A DNA stretch of 64,000 nucleotides from Actinoalloteichus caeruleus DSM 43889 (GCF_000429185.2 NZ_AUBJ02000001.1:2914001-2978000), one strand, 5' to 3'. Positions 9,134 through 19,783 are shown, numbered from the stretch's first letter. The notes: a model not told the origin generated them from the sequence alone. Numbers and translations: made by a program.

Positions 9134-10630
9134 GTGACCGCACCCACGCTCGCCATCACCGACAGTGACCCTATCGGTGCCAGTGCCGACGCCCTGATCA
9201 TCGGGACGCTCGCCGGACCGGACGGGCTCACGCTCGCCCCGGGTTCCGCCGAGGTGGACTCGGCCTTCGGCGGTGGACTGGTGGACCTGTTGGCCGCGGT
9301 CGGCGCCAAGGGCAAGGCCGACGAGGTCGTCAAGATCCCCGCGCGCGGCGCGGTGCCGGCCACGGTGGTGGTGGCGACCGGTCTCGGGTCGTCGTCGGGG
9401 CCCGAGGAGCAGGTCACCGCCGAGCAGGTGCGGCGGGCGGCCGGGGCGGCCGCCCGCGCGCTGGCCGGCACCGGCCACGCGGTCAGCCTGCTGTCGCTGC
9501 TGGACCTCGGGGCGGCGGCGCAGGGCACGCTGCTCGGCGCCTACCGCTTCACCCGGTACCGCACCGAACCGGGTGATGGCCCGGTCGGGCGGGTGGAGTT
9601 CGCGCTCCCCCCGGGCGTCGAGGGTGACCCGCAGGCCACGCTGAAGGCGGCCACCGCCATCGCCTCCGCCGTGAACACCGCCAGGGACCTGGTGAACACC
9701 CCGCCGAACGACCTGTTCCCCGAGTCGTTCGCCGAGCGGGCCGCCGACCTGGCCAAGGAAGCCGGGGTCGACATCGAGGTCCTCGACGAGAAGGGCCTGC
9801 GCAAGGGCGGGTACGGCGGCATCCTCGGCGTGGGCGGCGGCTCGACGCGCGGGCCGAGGCTGCTGCGCCTGCGCTACGCCCACCCTCGGGCCGTGAAGAA
9901 GGTCGCGCTGGTCGGGAAGGGCATCACCTTCGACAGCGGCGGCATCTCCCTCAAGCCGCCGGCGGACATGGACCAGATGACCTCGGACATGTCCGGCGCC
10001 GCCGCCGTGGTGGCCAGCGTCGTGCTCGCGGCGCGGTTGAGGTACCCGCTGGAGGTCATCGCGCACGTCCCGCTCGCCGAGAACCTCCCCTCCGGCACCG
10101 CCTACCGGCCCGGTGACGTGCTCACCATGTACGGCGGCAAGACCGTCGAGGTGCTCAACACCGACGCGGAGGGACGCCTTGTCCTCGCCGACGCCATCAC
10201 CCGGGCCGCCGAGGACGACCCCGACTACCTGATCGAGACCTCCACCCTGACCGGCGCGCAGGTCGTGGCCCTCGGCAAGCGCACCCCGGGCGTCATGGGC
10301 GAGGACGAGTTCCGCGACCGGGTCGCGGAGATCGCCAGGGCCACCGGTGAGGGCGGGTGGGCGATGCCGCTGCCGGAGGAGCTGCGCGGGGACCTCGACT
10401 CCAAGCTCGCGGACCTGGCGAACGTCACCGGCCACCGCTGGGGCGGGATGCTGTCCGCCGGCCACTTCCTCCGGGAGTTCGTGAAGGACGGCCTGCCCTG
10501 GGCGCACATCGACATCGCCGGCCCGGCCTTCAACGACAAGGGCCCCTGGGGCTACACGCCCAAGGGCGGCACCGGGCTGCCGGTGCGCACCATCGCCGCC
10601 GTGCTCGCCGACATCGCCGAACACGGCTGA
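9134..10630 (+). CDS. pepA: Leucyl aminopeptidase (peptidase M17)
   Basis: This 498-residue cytosolic dizinc aminopeptidase releases N-terminal residues, preferring Leu. The N-terminal domain is variable. The C-terminal catalytic domain has [16 protein letters not shown] around residue 260 (metal-binding Lys and Asp, catalytic Lys), [15 protein letters not shown], and the signature [14 protein letters not shown] near residue 341 (metal Asp and Glu, catalytic Arg). The GTG at 9134 is selected because GAAGGAG lies 5 nt upstream, and this gives the normal family length. It matches Rv2213 (pepB) in the M. tuberculosis order. Nothing is unusual in it. Confidence 0.96.
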   Translation: MTAPTLAITDSDPIGASADALIIGTLAGPDGLTLAPGSAEVDSAFGGGLVDLLAAVGAKGKADEVVKIPARGAVPATVVVATGLGSSSGPEEQVTAEQVRRAAGAAARALAGTGHAVSLLSLLDLGAAAQGTLLGAYRFTRYRTEPGDGPVGRVEFALPPGVEGDPQATLKAATAIASAVNTARDLVNTPPNDLFPESFAERAADLAKEAGVDIEVLDEKGLRKGGYGGILGVGGGSTRGPRLLRLRYAHPRAVKKVALVGKGITFDSGGISLKPPADMDQMTSDMSGAAAVVASVVLAARLRYPLEVIAHVPLAENLPSGTAYRPGDVLTMYGGKTVEVLNTDAEGRLVLADAITRAAEDDPDYLIETSTLTGAQVVALGKRTPGVMGEDEFRDRVAEIARATGEGGWAMPLPEELRGDLDSKLADLANVTGHRWGGMLSAGHFLREFVKDGLPWAHIDIAGPAFNDKGPWGYTPKGGTGLPVRTIAAVLADIAEHG

Positions 10631-10743
10631 CCCGACCCGCCGGCGGCACGCCCGGGGTCGCGAAGTTGAGCCAGATCACTTCGCGACCCCCGCCACCCGC
10701 CGCGTGGTCGTCCCCTCGGGGTTCGGGAGGGCGGACCGGGCGT

Positions 10744-11097
10744 TCAGTCGGTCCGCCCCTCCCGCTCGGATCGCTTGCGTAAGGCGCGCTGCCGGGCCGT
10801 GTAGTCGCGCATCCGCTGCGGATACCCGACGAGGGCCACGTCGTAGACCGGCATGCTCAGCTTCCTGGCGAACTGCTTCGCGCCCTCGGGGCCGTCGATG
10901 CGTCTCCGCGTCCACTCCCCGTCGTGCGCGATCAGGACCACGGTCGTCTCGGTCACCGCCGTCCTCGGCTCCACGTACGCCTCGACGCCGCGCCGGGACG
11001 CCGCCCACTCCTCCAGGTGGCTGGTGTCGGCTTTGGACGAGGTACGCAGCGTCCCGGGACGCTGGCGACGACGTCGGAACCGATCGAAAAGACCCAC
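10744..11097 (-). CDS. Conserved hypothetical protein (117 aa)
   Basis: The protein starts MGLFDRFRRRRQRPGTL (GTG at 11097, with GGAGGTGT five nt upstream) and is highly basic at both ends. The middle TETTVVLIAHDGEWTRRRI looks like a beta-hairpin, followed by GPEGAKQFARKL and MPVYDVALVGYPQRMRDY. The C-terminus ARQRALRKRSEREGRTD is probably helical and charged. It has no membrane segment, no cysteine pair and no known catalytic motif. It is convergent with pepA and divergent from lpdA. I recognise it only as an actinobacterial conserved protein of unknown role. Confidence 0.7.
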   Translation of the reverse strand: MGLFDRFRRRRQRPGTLRTSSKADTSHLEEWAASRRGVEAYVEPRTAVTETTVVLIAHDGEWTRRRIDGPEGAKQFARKLSMPVYDVALVGYPQRMRDYTARQRALRKRSEREGRTD

Positions 11098-11377
11098 AAC
11101 GGACACCTCCTGTTCGCTTGTCCCGATCCTGCCAGCAGGGCTCGGGCCACGGGTCCCTCCTCCGCAACGGTTTCGGCGGACGGCCCGTTCCCGTCGACCA
11201 CCACGCGCACGACCCGGCGCGTGCACCCTGGGTGATCTGACCCCGCCGAGGGGGCCGCCCAGCCGGACCCCTTCGCCAACTGGCGATACGTGGTGACAAG
11301 ATGGCACCGGGTACCCCGCCGACCGGCCTAGGGTGTATCCGTAAGCGATTCGCCAACCTGCCTGTCAAGGAGATCCC

Positions 11378-12760
11378 GTGACTGACACCTCCGCCGATCT
11401 GGTGATCCTCGGCGGCGGCTCCGGCGGCTACGCGTGCGCGCTGCGCGCGGCAGAGCTGGGTCTGTCCGTTGTCCTGGTCGAGAAGGACAAACTCGGAGGA
11501 ACCTGCCTGCACCGCGGCTGCATCCCGACCAAGGCGCTGCTGCACGCCGCCGAGGTGGCCGACTCGGCCCGGGATGGTGATCAGTTCGGCGTGAAGAGCT
11601 CCCTGGAGGGCATCGACATCGCCGGGGTCAACTCGTACAAGGACGGTGTCGTCAACCGCCTCTTCAAGGGCCTCCAGGGCCTGGTGAAGTCGAGGGGCAT
11701 CACCTACGTCAACGCCGCCGGCACGCTGACCTCCCCGACCACCGTCGAGGCGGAGGGCGTCACCTACACCGGCCGCCACGTCGTGCTCGCCACCGGTTCC
11801 TACGCGCGCAGCCTGCCCGGCCTGGACATCGGCGGCCGCGTGGTCACCAGCGACCAGGCGCTGAACCTGGACTTCGTGCCGGAGCGGGTCGTCGTGCTCG
11901 GTGGCGGGGTCATCGGCGTGGAGTTCGCCAGCGTGTGGCGGTCCTTCGGCGCCGAGGTCACCGTGGTCGAGGCCCTGCCCCGCCTGGTGCCCAACGAGGA
12001 CGAGTACCTCTCCAAGCAGTTGGAGCGCGCGTTCCGCCGCCGGGGGATCACCTTCAAGACCGGGGTGCGCTTCACCGGGGTCACCCAGGACGACACCTCG
12101 GTGTCGGTGAACCTGGAGTCCGGGGAGCAGCTGGACGCGGACCTGCTGCTGGTCGCCGTGGGGCGTGGCCCCAACAGCGCGGGTCACGGCTTCGAGGAGG
12201 TCGGCGTCGCGACCGACCGGGGCTTCGTGGTGACCGACGAGCGCCTGCGGACCAGCGTGCCGGGCGTCTTCGCCGTCGGCGACCTGGTCCCCGGTCTCCA
12301 GCTCGCGCACCGGGGCTTCCAGCAGGGCATCTTCGTCGCGGAGGAGATCGCCGGGCTGAACCCGTCCACCATCGACGAGGCCGGCATCCCCCGGGTCACC
12401 TACTGCGAGCCCGAGGTCGCGTCCGTCGGGCTGACCGAGACCGCCGCGAAGGAGAAGTACGGCGAGGTCCAGACCCTCGTCTACGACCTCGGCGGCAACG
12501 GCAAGAGCCAGATCCTGAAAACCTCCGGGGCCGTGAAGCTGGTCAAGGCCGGCGCCAAGGGCCAGGACGGTCCCGTGGTCGGCGTGCACATGATCGGCGC
12601 CCGGGTCGGCGAACTGATCGGCGAGGCACAACTGATCTACAACTGGGAGGCGTTCCCCGGCGAGGTCGCCGAGCTGGTGCACGCCCACCCCACCCAGAAC
12701 GAGGCTCTCGGGGAGGCACATCTCGCCTTGGCCGGTAAGCCCCTGCACGCGCACGGCTGA
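11378..12760 (+). CDS. lpdA: Dihydrolipoyl dehydrogenase (E3)
   Basis: This flavoprotein re-oxidises dihydrolipoyl groups of 2-oxoacid dehydrogenase and glycine cleavage complexes with NAD+. It is 460 residues, the usual length. The FAD Rossmann motif [15 protein letters not shown] is at the N-terminus, the redox disulfide in [17 protein letters not shown] near residues 42-47, a second Rossmann motif [14 protein letters not shown] near 172, the second FAD motif [15 protein letters not shown], and the catalytic His-Glu pair in [11 protein letters not shown] near residue 435. The GTG at 11378 has AAGGAGAT directly upstream. It is 56 bp upstream of sucB on the same strand, consistent with an operon supplying E3 and E2 subunits. 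Confidence 0.96.
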   Translation: MTDTSADLVILGGGSGGYACALRAAELGLSVVLVEKDKLGGTCLHRGCIPTKALLHAAEVADSARDGDQFGVKSSLEGIDIAGVNSYKDGVVNRLFKGLQGLVKSRGITYVNAAGTLTSPTTVEAEGVTYTGRHVVLATGSYARSLPGLDIGGRVVTSDQALNLDFVPERVVVLGGGVIGVEFASVWRSFGAEVTVVEALPRLVPNEDEYLSKQLERAFRRRGITFKTGVRFTGVTQDDTSVSVNLESGEQLDADLLLVAVGRGPNSAGHGFEEVGVATDRGFVVTDERLRTSVPGVFAVGDLVPGLQLAHRGFQQGIFVAEEIAGLNPSTIDEAGIPRVTYCEPEVASVGLTETAAKEKYGEVQTLVYDLGGNGKSQILKTSGAVKLVKAGAKGQDGPVVGVHMIGARVGELIGEAQLIYNWEAFPGEVAELVHAHPTQNEALGEAHLALAGKPLHAHG

Positions 12761-12816
12761 AGCCGGAGCGAGGAACTAAGTCCCACGAGCGACTAGCACG
12801 AGGAGTCAGCGAAAAG

Positions 12817-14540
12817 ATGGCCTTCTCCGTCCAGATGCCGGCGCTCGGTGAGAGTGTCACCGAGGGCACCGTCACACGGTGGTTGAAGAAGGAAGGCGAC
12901 CGGGTCGAGGTCGACGAGCCCCTGCTCGAGGTCTCCACCGACAAGGTCGACACCGAGATCCCCTCCCCCGCCGCCGGAGTACTGCGGCGGATCATCGCCC
13001 AGGAGGACGAGACCGTCGAGGTCGGCGCCGAACTGGCCCAGCTCGACGACGGTTCGGGTGAGGAGCCGGCTTCCGCCCCCGCCGCCCAGGAGCAGCCGGC
13101 CGAGTCCCCAGCGCCGACTCCCCAGCCCGCCGAGCAGCCCGCCCCGGCCCCGCAGCCGGCGGCGTCCGGGGCCGGCAACGGCGGCGGCTCCGCCGAGGGC
13201 ACATCGGTGGAGATGCCCGCACTGGGTGAGAGCGTCACCGAGGGCACCGTCACCCGGTGGCTGAAGAACGTCGGGGACAGCGTCGAGGTCGACGAGCCCC
13301 TGCTCGAGGTCTCCACCGACAAGGTCGACACCGAGATCCCCTCCCCGGTCGCCGGCACGCTGCTGGAGATCGTGGCGGGCGAGGACGAGACCGTCGAGGT
13401 GGGCGGACGACTCGCGGTCATCGGTTCCGGCGCGCCGGCCCAGGCCGCCGCCCCGGAGCCCGCCCCGGCGCCCGTTCAGGAGGCCCCGCCCAGGAGGCCC
13501 CCGCCGAGGCACCGGCTCCCGCCCCTCGGCCCTCGGCCCCGTCGGAGGAACCCGCTCCGGCGCCCGCTCCGGCCGCGCCGCAGCAGGCGCAGCCGAGCGC
13601 GGACGGCGGGGGGAACCCCTACGTCACCCCGCTGGTGCGCAAGCTCGCCAACGAGAACGGCATCGACCTGAACACCCTCCAGGGCTCGGGTGTCGGTGGC
13701 CGGATCCGCAAGCAGGACGTGCTCGCCGCCGTCGAGGCCAAGAAGGCCCCCGCGCAGCAGGCGCCCGCTCCGGCCACGGGCTCCGCGCCCACGCCGGAGC
13801 CCGTGCGGGAGAGCGAGCTCCGGGGCCGGACCGAGAAGCTGTCGCGGCTGCGGCAGGTGCTCGCCACCCGCATGGTCGAGTCGTTGCAGACCGCCGCGCA
13901 GCTCACCACCGTCGTCGAGGTCGACGTCACCCGGATCGCCCGGCTGCGGGCCAGGGCCAAGGCGGCCTTCGCCGCCCGTGAGGGCGTGGGCCTGTCCTTC
14001 CTCCCGTTCTTCGCCAAGGCCACGGTGGAGGCGCTCAAGCAGCACCCGCAGCTGAACGCCTCCATGAACCTGGAGAAGAAGGAGGTCACCTACCACGGTG
14101 CCGAGCACCTGGTGATCGCGGTGGACACCGATCGCGGCCTGATGGTCCCGGTGGTGCACAACGCTGGTGACCTGAACCTCGCCGGGCTCGCCCGCAAGAT
14201 CGCGGACGTCGCCGAGCGGACCAGGACGAACAAGATCACGCCCGACGAGCTCAGCGGTGGCACCTTCACGCTGACCAACACGGGCAGCCGGGGCGCGCTG
14301 TTCGATACGCCGATCTTCGCCCAGCCGCAGGTCGGCATCCTCGGCACCGGGGCCGTCGTGAAGCGGCCCGTCGTGGTGAGCGACGAGTCCGGCGGCGACA
14401 CCATCGCCATCCGGTCGATGGTCTACCTCGCGCTGTCCTACGACCACCGCCTGGTGGACGGCGCCGACGCCGCCCGGTTCCTGGCGACCATCAAGCAGCG
14501 GCTGGAGGAGGGCGCGTTCGAGTCCGACCTCGGTCTCTGA
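12817..14540 (+). CDS. sucB: Dihydrolipoyllysine acyltransferase E2 (2-oxoglutarate/pyruvate dehydrogenase), single-base frameshift in linker
   Basis: This is an E2 core subunit with two lipoyl domains (about residues 2-77 and 130-207). Each carries the [12 protein letters not shown] lipoylation loop, and they are joined by Pro/Ala linkers. The frame starting at 12817 leaves the coding path after APVQEAPP. In the next frame the gene continues through an Ala/Pro linker, a peripheral-subunit-binding domain ([20 protein letters not shown]), and the acyltransferase domain ending in the catalytic [16 protein letters not shown] 14-nt unit at 13477-13490 is followed by a near-identical 15-nt unit. 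Adding one C to the run at 13484-13487 makes both units equal and gives one 574-residue protein. It corresponds to dlaT (Rv2215) in order. In mycobacteria DlaT serves pyruvate dehydrogenase and peroxidase systems, so the acyl substrate is not certain. Confidence 0.9.
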
Positions 14541-14765
14541 CGCCGCCACCCCGCTGACCCCGGGCCCCGCCACCACCGGTGGCGGGGCCCGGCGCCGTTC
14601 GATGCCGGGACGGCGGGAGGGCCACCCCGACGCTGTGCTCCGACAGCGGTCGACCGGTTCGCCTGCCCACCACGATCCCGTCGCTCCCTCCGTGCCCGCC
14701 GGCGGGGCGACCGACCGGAGCGGGACGGAGTCGCGTCGACGACGCCGATGCGTCACGATCAAGGA

Positions 14766-15656
14766 ATGCGCGTCGTGGTCGCTGGTTCCTCAGGTCTTGT
14801 CGGCTCCGCCCTGGTCTCCGCTCTCGAGGACACCGGTCACGAGGTGGTGCGCCTCGTCCGCCGACCGGCGAGGGCGGCCAGCGAACGGAGTTGGGACCCG
14901 CCCGCCGGCCACGTGCCCCACGACGCGCTGGAGGGCGCCGACGCGGTGGTGAACCTGTGCGGGGCGTCGATCTTCGGGCGCCGGTGGAACCACGCCAGGA
15001 AACAGGTGCTGCGTGACAGCCGGCTCGTGCCCACCGAGGTCCTCAGCACCGCCGTCGCCGAACACCGGATCCCGGTGCTCGTCAACGCCTCCGCCGTGGG
15101 CTACTACGGCGACACCGGGGACCGCGCCGTGGACGAGACCGCCCCGCTCGGGTCGGGGTTCCTCGCGGAGCTGTGCCGCGACTGGGAGGACGCGGTGCGC
15201 CCCGCGCGGGAGGCCGGCGCCCGCGTCGTCCTGGCCAGGAACGGCATCGTGCTCAGCTCCGGAGGTGGACTGCTCGGCACGCTGCGGCCGCTCTTCTCCC
15301 TGATGCTGGGGGGCCGGCTGGGCAGCGGCGGCCAGTACCTGTCGTGGATCGGCATGGACGACGAGCTGGCGGCGCTCCGGTTCGTACTGGAGACCGACGG
15401 CCTCGACGGCCCCGTGAACCTCACCGCGCCCGCGCCGGTGACCAACGCCGAGTTCACCCGCGTGATGTCGACCGCGTTGGGGCGCCCGGCGCCCTGGGTC
15501 GTTCCCGGGGTGGCGCTGCGCGCCCTCCTGGGCCAGATCGCCGACGAGTTGGTGCTCACCGGCCAGCGAGCCGTGCCGAAGGCCCTCTCCGAACACGGGT
15601 TCCACTTCCACCACCCCGCGCTGAACTCCGCCCTCGTGGCCGCGTTGAACGACTGA
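14766..15656 (+). CDS. TIGR01777 family epimerase (SulA/YfcH-like)
   Basis: This 296-residue extended short-chain dehydrogenase-like protein has the dinucleotide motif VVAGSSGLVGSALVSAL at the start, VVNLCGASIFGRRWN and VNASAVGYYGDTGDRAVDE in the middle (the Tyr of the YYG motif sits at the usual catalytic position), and the C-terminal DUF1731-type segment PWVVPGVALRALLGQIADEL. The ATG at 14766 follows AAGGA. The family's substrate is unknown. It is conserved between the E2 gene and lipB in actinobacteria (Rv2216 in M. tuberculosis), so a link to lipoate or 2-oxoacid dehydrogenase metabolism is possible but unproven. Confidence 0.88.
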   Translation: MRVVVAGSSGLVGSALVSALEDTGHEVVRLVRRPARAASERSWDPPAGHVPHDALEGADAVVNLCGASIFGRRWNHARKQVLRDSRLVPTEVLSTAVAEHRIPVLVNASAVGYYGDTGDRAVDETAPLGSGFLAELCRDWEDAVRPAREAGARVVLARNGIVLSSGGGLLGTLRPLFSLMLGGRLGSGGQYLSWIGMDDELAALRFVLETDGLDGPVNLTAPAPVTNAEFTRVMSTALGRPAPWVVPGVALRALLGQIADELVLTGQRAVPKALSEHGFHFHHPALNSALVAALND

Positions 15657-15739
15657 GCCGGGAACGCGGTCGCACGTCCTCGCCTGTGGCGTCGGGCGCA
15701 CCACGCCGGCCACGCCGGCGACCCGCGCGCGGCCGGGCG

Positions 15740-15745
15740 TAGGGT
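15740..15745 (+). promoter_or_regulatory. -10 element of a probable leaderless lipB promoter
   Basis: TAGGGT ends 7 nt before the lipB GTG at 15753, with no ribosome-binding site between. This is the spacing expected if transcription starts on the start codon. Confidence 0.6.
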
Positions 15746-15752
15746 CAGGTCC

Positions 15753-16541
15753 GTGCGCAGCAACGACGAACCCCTCCGCTCCGCCCCGTCCACCTCGTGC
15801 CGGTCGGCGAGCGACCAGGTGGTCGTGCGGCATCTCGGGCTCATCGAGTACCAGCGGGCCTGGGACCTCCAGCGCGAACTGGTCGCTGCCAGGCAGGCCG
15901 GTGACGGGCCCGACACCCTCCTCCTGCTCGAACACCCCTCCGTGTACACGGCGGGCAAGCGGACCCGGCCGGCGGACAAACCGCAGGACGGCACCCCGGT
16001 CATCGACGTCGACCGGGGCGGGATGATCACCTGGCACGGCCCCGGTCAGCTGGTCGGCTACCCGATCGTCGAACTCGCCGAACCGGTCGACGTCGTGGAC
16101 TACGTCCGGAGGTTGGAGCAGGCGCTGATCTCGGTGTGCGACCAGCTGGGCGTGCGCACCGGGCGGGTCGAGGGCCGCAGCGGCGTCTGGGTGCCCGCCG
16201 ACGAGCGGGGTGGCGAACGCAAGATCGCCGCGCTCGGCATCCGGGTGCAGCGGGGCGTGACCATGCACGGCCTGGAGATCAACTGCGATCCCGACATGTC
16301 GGCGTGGGACCGCATCGTGCCCTGCGGGATCAGCGACGCGGGCACCACGTCCCTGACCGCGGAGCTCGGGCGGACCGTGACCGTCGCCGAGGTCCTGCCG
16401 CTCGTCGAGCGGGCGGTGCTCGACGCGCTGGAGGGCGCGCTGCCGGTGACCCACCGACCCGCCCGGCCGGAGCCGGCGGAACCGGCCGGGGCCGGAGCGG
16501 TCACCTTCGCCCTCGACTCCCGGATCCAGTCCGCCGGCTGA
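15753..16541 (+). CDS. lipB: Octanoyl-[ACP]:protein N-octanoyltransferase
   Basis: LipB moves octanoate from acyl carrier protein to lipoyl domains such as those of SucB, the first step of endogenous lipoate synthesis. Signature regions are [40 protein letters not shown] with the catalytic Lys near residue 156, and [14 protein letters not shown] with the catalytic Cys near residue 188. The protein is 262 residues, slightly longer than usual because of an N-terminal segment and a Pro/Ala-rich tail. The GTG at 15753 is supported by the leaderless-type -10 element 7 nt upstream. It precedes lipA, with an LLM oxidoreductase and an SDR gene lying between them. Confidence 0.95.
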   Translation: MRSNDEPLRSAPSTSCRSASDQVVVRHLGLIEYQRAWDLQRELVAARQAGDGPDTLLLLEHPSVYTAGKRTRPADKPQDGTPVIDVDRGGMITWHGPGQLVGYPIVELAEPVDVVDYVRRLEQALISVCDQLGVRTGRVEGRSGVWVPADERGGERKIAALGIRVQRGVTMHGLEINCDPDMSAWDRIVPCGISDAGTTSLTAELGRTVTVAEVLPLVERAVLDALEGALPVTHRPARPEPAEPAGAGAVTFALDSRIQSAG

Positions 16542-16550
16542 GGCGGGCCA

Positions 16551-17498
16551 TCACCCGAGCTGGGGCGCCACCTCCGAGGCGACCAGCTCCAGGTGGTCGA
16601 GGTCAGCCAGGTCGAGCACCTGGAGGTAGAGCCGACGGACACCGGTCCGCTCGCGCCACTGCCCGATCCGGTCGACGATCTCGCCCGGCGTGCCGGCGAG
16701 CCCGTTCTCCCGCAGTTCCGGCACCTCCCGGCCGATCGCGGCGGCGCGGCGGGCCACCTCCGGCTCGTCCCGGCCGACGCACAGCACCAGCGCGGCCGAC
16801 CGGAGGATGTCGCCCGCGCGCCGCCCGGCCGCGACGGCGGCCCGGTCCACCCGTTCGAACTGCTCCGCCGCCGTCTCCATGTCGACGAAGGGCAGGTTGA
16901 ACTCGTCGGCGAACCGGGCGGCCAGCTCCGGCGTGCGCTTCTTGCCCTTCCCGCCGAGCACGAGTGGCGGCCGTGGCCGCTGCACCGGCTTGGGCAGCGC
17001 CGGCGAGTCGCTGATCTGGTAGTGCCGTCCCTCGTAGTCGAAGGTCTCACCCTCCGGCGTGCCCCAGAGACCGGTGATGATCTCCAGCTGCTCCTCGAAG
17101 CGGTCGAACCGTTCGGCCAGCGGCGGGAACGGAACACCGTAGGCGGCGTGCTCCTCGGCGTACCAGCCGGTGCCCAGGCCCAGGTCCACCCGGCCGCCGG
17201 ACATCTCGTCGACCTGGGCGACGGTGATGGCGAGCGGACCGGGCAGGCGGAAGGTCCCGGCGGTCACGAGGGTGCCCAGCCGGATCGTGCTGGTCTCCCG
17301 CGCGATGCCGCCCAGGGTCACCCAGGCGTCGGTGGGGCCGGGCAGGCCGGAGACCGAGCCCATCTTCAGGTAGTGGTCGGAACGGAAGAAGGCGCCGTAA
17401 CCGGCCGACTCGGCGCACCGCGCGACGCGGAGCAGGTCGGTGTAGGTGGCGCCCTGCTGGGGTTCGGTGAACACCCGGAGTTCGATGCGATCGTTCAC
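16551..17498 (-). CDS. LLM class F420-dependent oxidoreductase
   Basis: This 315-residue TIM-barrel oxidoreductase belongs to the luciferase-like monooxygenase superfamily. Indicators are the opening strand ELRVFTEPQQ, AESAGYGAFFRSDHYLKMG, TIRLGTLVTAGTFRLPGPLA, the GGRVDLGLGTGWYAEEHAAYG motif found in F420-dependent members, and RPRPPLVLGGKGKKRTPELA. The GTG at 17498 follows TTGGAGCCC. Such enzymes use F420H2 or FMN to reduce or oxidise many small molecules; the substrate is not predictable. It sits between lipB (convergent) and an SDR gene (divergent). Confidence 0.87.
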   Translation of the reverse strand: MNDRIELRVFTEPQQGATYTDLLRVARCAESAGYGAFFRSDHYLKMGSVSGLPGPTDAWVTLGGIARETSTIRLGTLVTAGTFRLPGPLAITVAQVDEMSGGRVDLGLGTGWYAEEHAAYGVPFPPLAERFDRFEEQLEIITGLWGTPEGETFDYEGRHYQISDSPALPKPVQRPRPPLVLGGKGKKRTPELAARFADEFNLPFVDMETAAEQFERVDRAAVAAGRRAGDILRSAALVLCVGRDEPEVARRAAAIGREVPELRENGLAGTPGEIVDRIGQWRERTGVRRLYLQVLDLADLDHLELVASEVAPQLG

Positions 17499-17638
17499 GG
17501 GCTCCAAGGGTGCAGGGCGACCGGAGCGAGGGCCAACCGGGGGCCTCGACACGGCGGAGGGCGCGGTCCCGGCACGGCGGTGGTCTCCGGTGCCGGGCCG
17601 CCGTGGCACCACGGATCGCCACACGGTAGTTGTGAGCT

Positions 17639-18565
17639 ATGTCCAGATGGAGCGCAACCCAGATCCCCGACCAGACCGGCCGCAACGTCCTGATCACCGG
17701 AGCGAACTCCGGGTTGGGGCGCTACTCGGCGGTCACCCTCGCCAGCCGTGGCGCACGAGTGTTGTTGGCCTGCCGCTCGGCCGAACGCGGGCGGCCGGTG
17801 GTGGACGAGATCCGCGCCGCCGGCGGTGAGGCCGAACTGGTCGAGCTAGACCTCGCGGACCTGTCCTCGGTGCGGCAGGCCGCCAGCACGGCCAGGGCGC
17901 TCTGCCCGGAGGGCATCGACATCCTGATGAACAACGCGGGCGTGATGGCGCCGCCGTTGACGCGGACCCTCGACGGGTTCGAACTCCAGATGGGGGTGAA
18001 CCACCTGGGCCACGCCGCGTTGACCTGGTTGCTGATGCCCAGCCTCATGCGGCCGGGGGCGCGGGTCGTGACCCTCAGCTCCATCGCCCACCGCGCCGGT
18101 TCCCTCGATCTGAGCGACCTGAACTACGAGTACCGCAAGTACAACGCGGGCCGGGCCTACGGGCAGTCGAAGCTCGCCAACCTCCTCTTCGCCTTCGAGC
18201 TGGACCGCCGTGCCAGGGCGGCTGGCCTGGACCTGCTCAGCGTGGCCGCGCACCCCGGCATGACGGCCACCGAGCTCGGCGGGAACATGGCCAGGGCCCG
18301 GGGCAGCTCCTGGATGGAGAAGGGGTGGGGGCTGGTCAACCGCGTGATGACCCAGCCCGTCGCCGACGGGGCCAGCCCGCAGCTGTACGCGGCGACGATG
18401 CCGGACGTGCGGTCCGGTGACTACTACGGGCCCGACGGCCCCGGCGAGGCCAGGGGCGGTCCGAAGAAGGTGTCCTCCACGGCGGCGGCCCAGGACACGC
18501 GGGTCGCGGCCGAGTTGTGGGACCTCACGGCGACGCTCACCGGAGTGACGCCCGATCCACGCTGA
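17639..18565 (+). CDS. Short-chain dehydrogenase/reductase family oxidoreductase
   Basis: This 308-residue classical SDR is of the retinol-dehydrogenase/WWOX-like type. It has the cofactor motif VLITGANSGLGRYSAVTLA, the NADP-favouring LLACRSAERG, DILMNNAGVMAPP, the catalytic Ser in VTLSSIAHRAGSL and the YGQSKLANLLFAFEL Tyr/Lys pair, followed by AAHPGMTATELG. The ATG at 17639 is in a plausible leaderless setting (TAGTTG ends 6 nt upstream, an imperfect match to TANNNT). The substrate is unknown. It is divergent from the LLM oxidoreductase and followed 89 bp later by lipA. Confidence 0.88.
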   Translation: MSRWSATQIPDQTGRNVLITGANSGLGRYSAVTLASRGARVLLACRSAERGRPVVDEIRAAGGEAELVELDLADLSSVRQAASTARALCPEGIDILMNNAGVMAPPLTRTLDGFELQMGVNHLGHAALTWLLMPSLMRPGARVVTLSSIAHRAGSLDLSDLNYEYRKYNAGRAYGQSKLANLLFAFELDRRARAAGLDLLSVAAHPGMTATELGGNMARARGSSWMEKGWGLVNRVMTQPVADGASPQLYAATMPDVRSGDYYGPDGPGEARGGPKKVSSTAAAQDTRVAAELWDLTATLTGVTPDPR

Positions 18566-18642
18566 GCGCACGCCTGGTGCCGGGTCCACGTCCTCCGCCG
18601 GGATGCCCGACCGGATGGCGTGGACCACAGCACGACGACGCG

Positions 18643-18648
18643 TAGGGT
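18643..18648 (+). promoter_or_regulatory. -10 element of a probable leaderless lipA promoter
   Basis: TAGGGT, identical to the lipB element, ends 6 nt before the lipA GTG at 18655. No ribosome-binding site lies between. Confidence 0.6.
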
Positions 18649-18654
18649 GGGCGT

Positions 18655-19656
18655 GTGACGGTCGCACCGGAGGGGCGCAAGCTGTTGCGACTTGAGGTCC
18701 GCAACAGCCAGACGCCCATCGAGAAGAAGCCATCCTGGATCAAGACGCGCGCGCGCATGGGTCCGGAGTACCGCGAACTGAAGGGCCTGGTGCGGCGCGA
18801 GGGCCTGCACACGGTCTGCGAGGAGGCCGGCTGTCCCAACATCTACGAGTGCTGGGAGGACAGGGAGGCCACGTTCCTCATCGGCGGTGACCAGTGCACC
18901 CGCCGATGTGACTTCTGCCAGATCGACACCGGGCGGCCGGCGGCACTGGACCGCACCGAACCGCGCAAGGTCGCCGAGTCGGTCCAGGCGATGGGCCTGC
19001 GGTACTCCACGGTCACCGGAGTGGCCAGGGACGACCTGCCCGACGGCGGCGCCTGGCTGTACGCCGAGACCGTGCGCCAGATCCACGAGCTCAACCCGGG
19101 GACGGGTGTCGAGCTGTTGATCCCGGACTTCAACGCCGACCCGGACCAGCTCGCCGAGGTCTTCTCCAGTCGTCCGGAGGTCCTCGCGCACAACGTGGAG
19201 ACCGTTCCTCGGATCTTCAAGCGCATCCGGCCGGGCTTCCGCTACGAGCGGTCGCTGCGGGTCATCACGGAGGCGAGGAACGCGGGTCTGGTGACCAAGT
19301 CGAACCTGATCCTCGGCATGGGCGAGGAGCCCGACGAGGTGACCGAGGCGCTCCAGTCGCTGTACGACGCGGGTTGCGAGATCATCACCATCACGCAGTA
19401 CCTGCGTCCCAGCGTCCGCCACCACCCCGTGGAGCGGTGGGTCAAGCCCGAGGAGTTCGTGGCGCACAGCAGGACCGCCGAGGAGATCGGCTTCACCGGG
19501 GTCATGGCCGGCCCGCTGGTCCGCTCCTCCTACCGCGCCGGTCGGCTGTACGCGGGCGCGGTGCGCCGCCGAGGCGAGGAACTGCCCGAGAACCTGAGCC
19601 ACCTGCTCAGTGAGAGCCCCGCCGCGCAGGAGGCCAGCGCCCTGCTGGCGCGGTGA
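18655..19656 (+). CDS. lipA: Lipoyl synthase
   Basis: LipA is a radical SAM enzyme that inserts two sulfur atoms into protein-bound octanoyl groups, completing lipoate synthesis begun by LipB. The 333-residue protein has the auxiliary-cluster motif [13 protein letters not shown] near residue 55, the radical SAM motif CTRRCDFC near residue 81, and the C-terminal RSSYRAG whose Ser completes the auxiliary 4Fe-4S cluster. The GTG at 18655 is supported by a TAGGGT element 6 nt upstream. The 333 residues match the family. It is followed 127 bp later by the DUF4191 gene, as in M. tuberculosis (Rv2218-Rv2219). Confidence 0.97.
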   Translation: MTVAPEGRKLLRLEVRNSQTPIEKKPSWIKTRARMGPEYRELKGLVRREGLHTVCEEAGCPNIYECWEDREATFLIGGDQCTRRCDFCQIDTGRPAALDRTEPRKVAESVQAMGLRYSTVTGVARDDLPDGGAWLYAETVRQIHELNPGTGVELLIPDFNADPDQLAEVFSSRPEVLAHNVETVPRIFKRIRPGFRYERSLRVITEARNAGLVTKSNLILGMGEEPDEVTEALQSLYDAGCEIITITQYLRPSVRHHPVERWVKPEEFVAHSRTAEEIGFTGVMAGPLVRSSYRAGRLYAGAVRRRGEELPENLSHLLSESPAAQEASALLAR

Positions 19657-19771
19657 GAACCCTGGCCGCCCCCGTGCCGCACGGGGGCGGCCCGTTCCGG
19701 GCCGGCTGAGGGCGAGGCTCCGGTCCCGGCTCGGCCGTCTCCCCACGGGCGGCCGGCCGCGACCTCCCCCG

Positions 19772-19777
19772 TATCCT
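19772..19777 (+). promoter_or_regulatory. -10 element of a probable leaderless promoter for the DUF4191 gene
   Basis: TATCCT ends 6 nt before the ATG at 19784 and no ribosome-binding site precedes the start. Confidence 0.55.
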
Positions 19778-19783
19778 GGTCGT

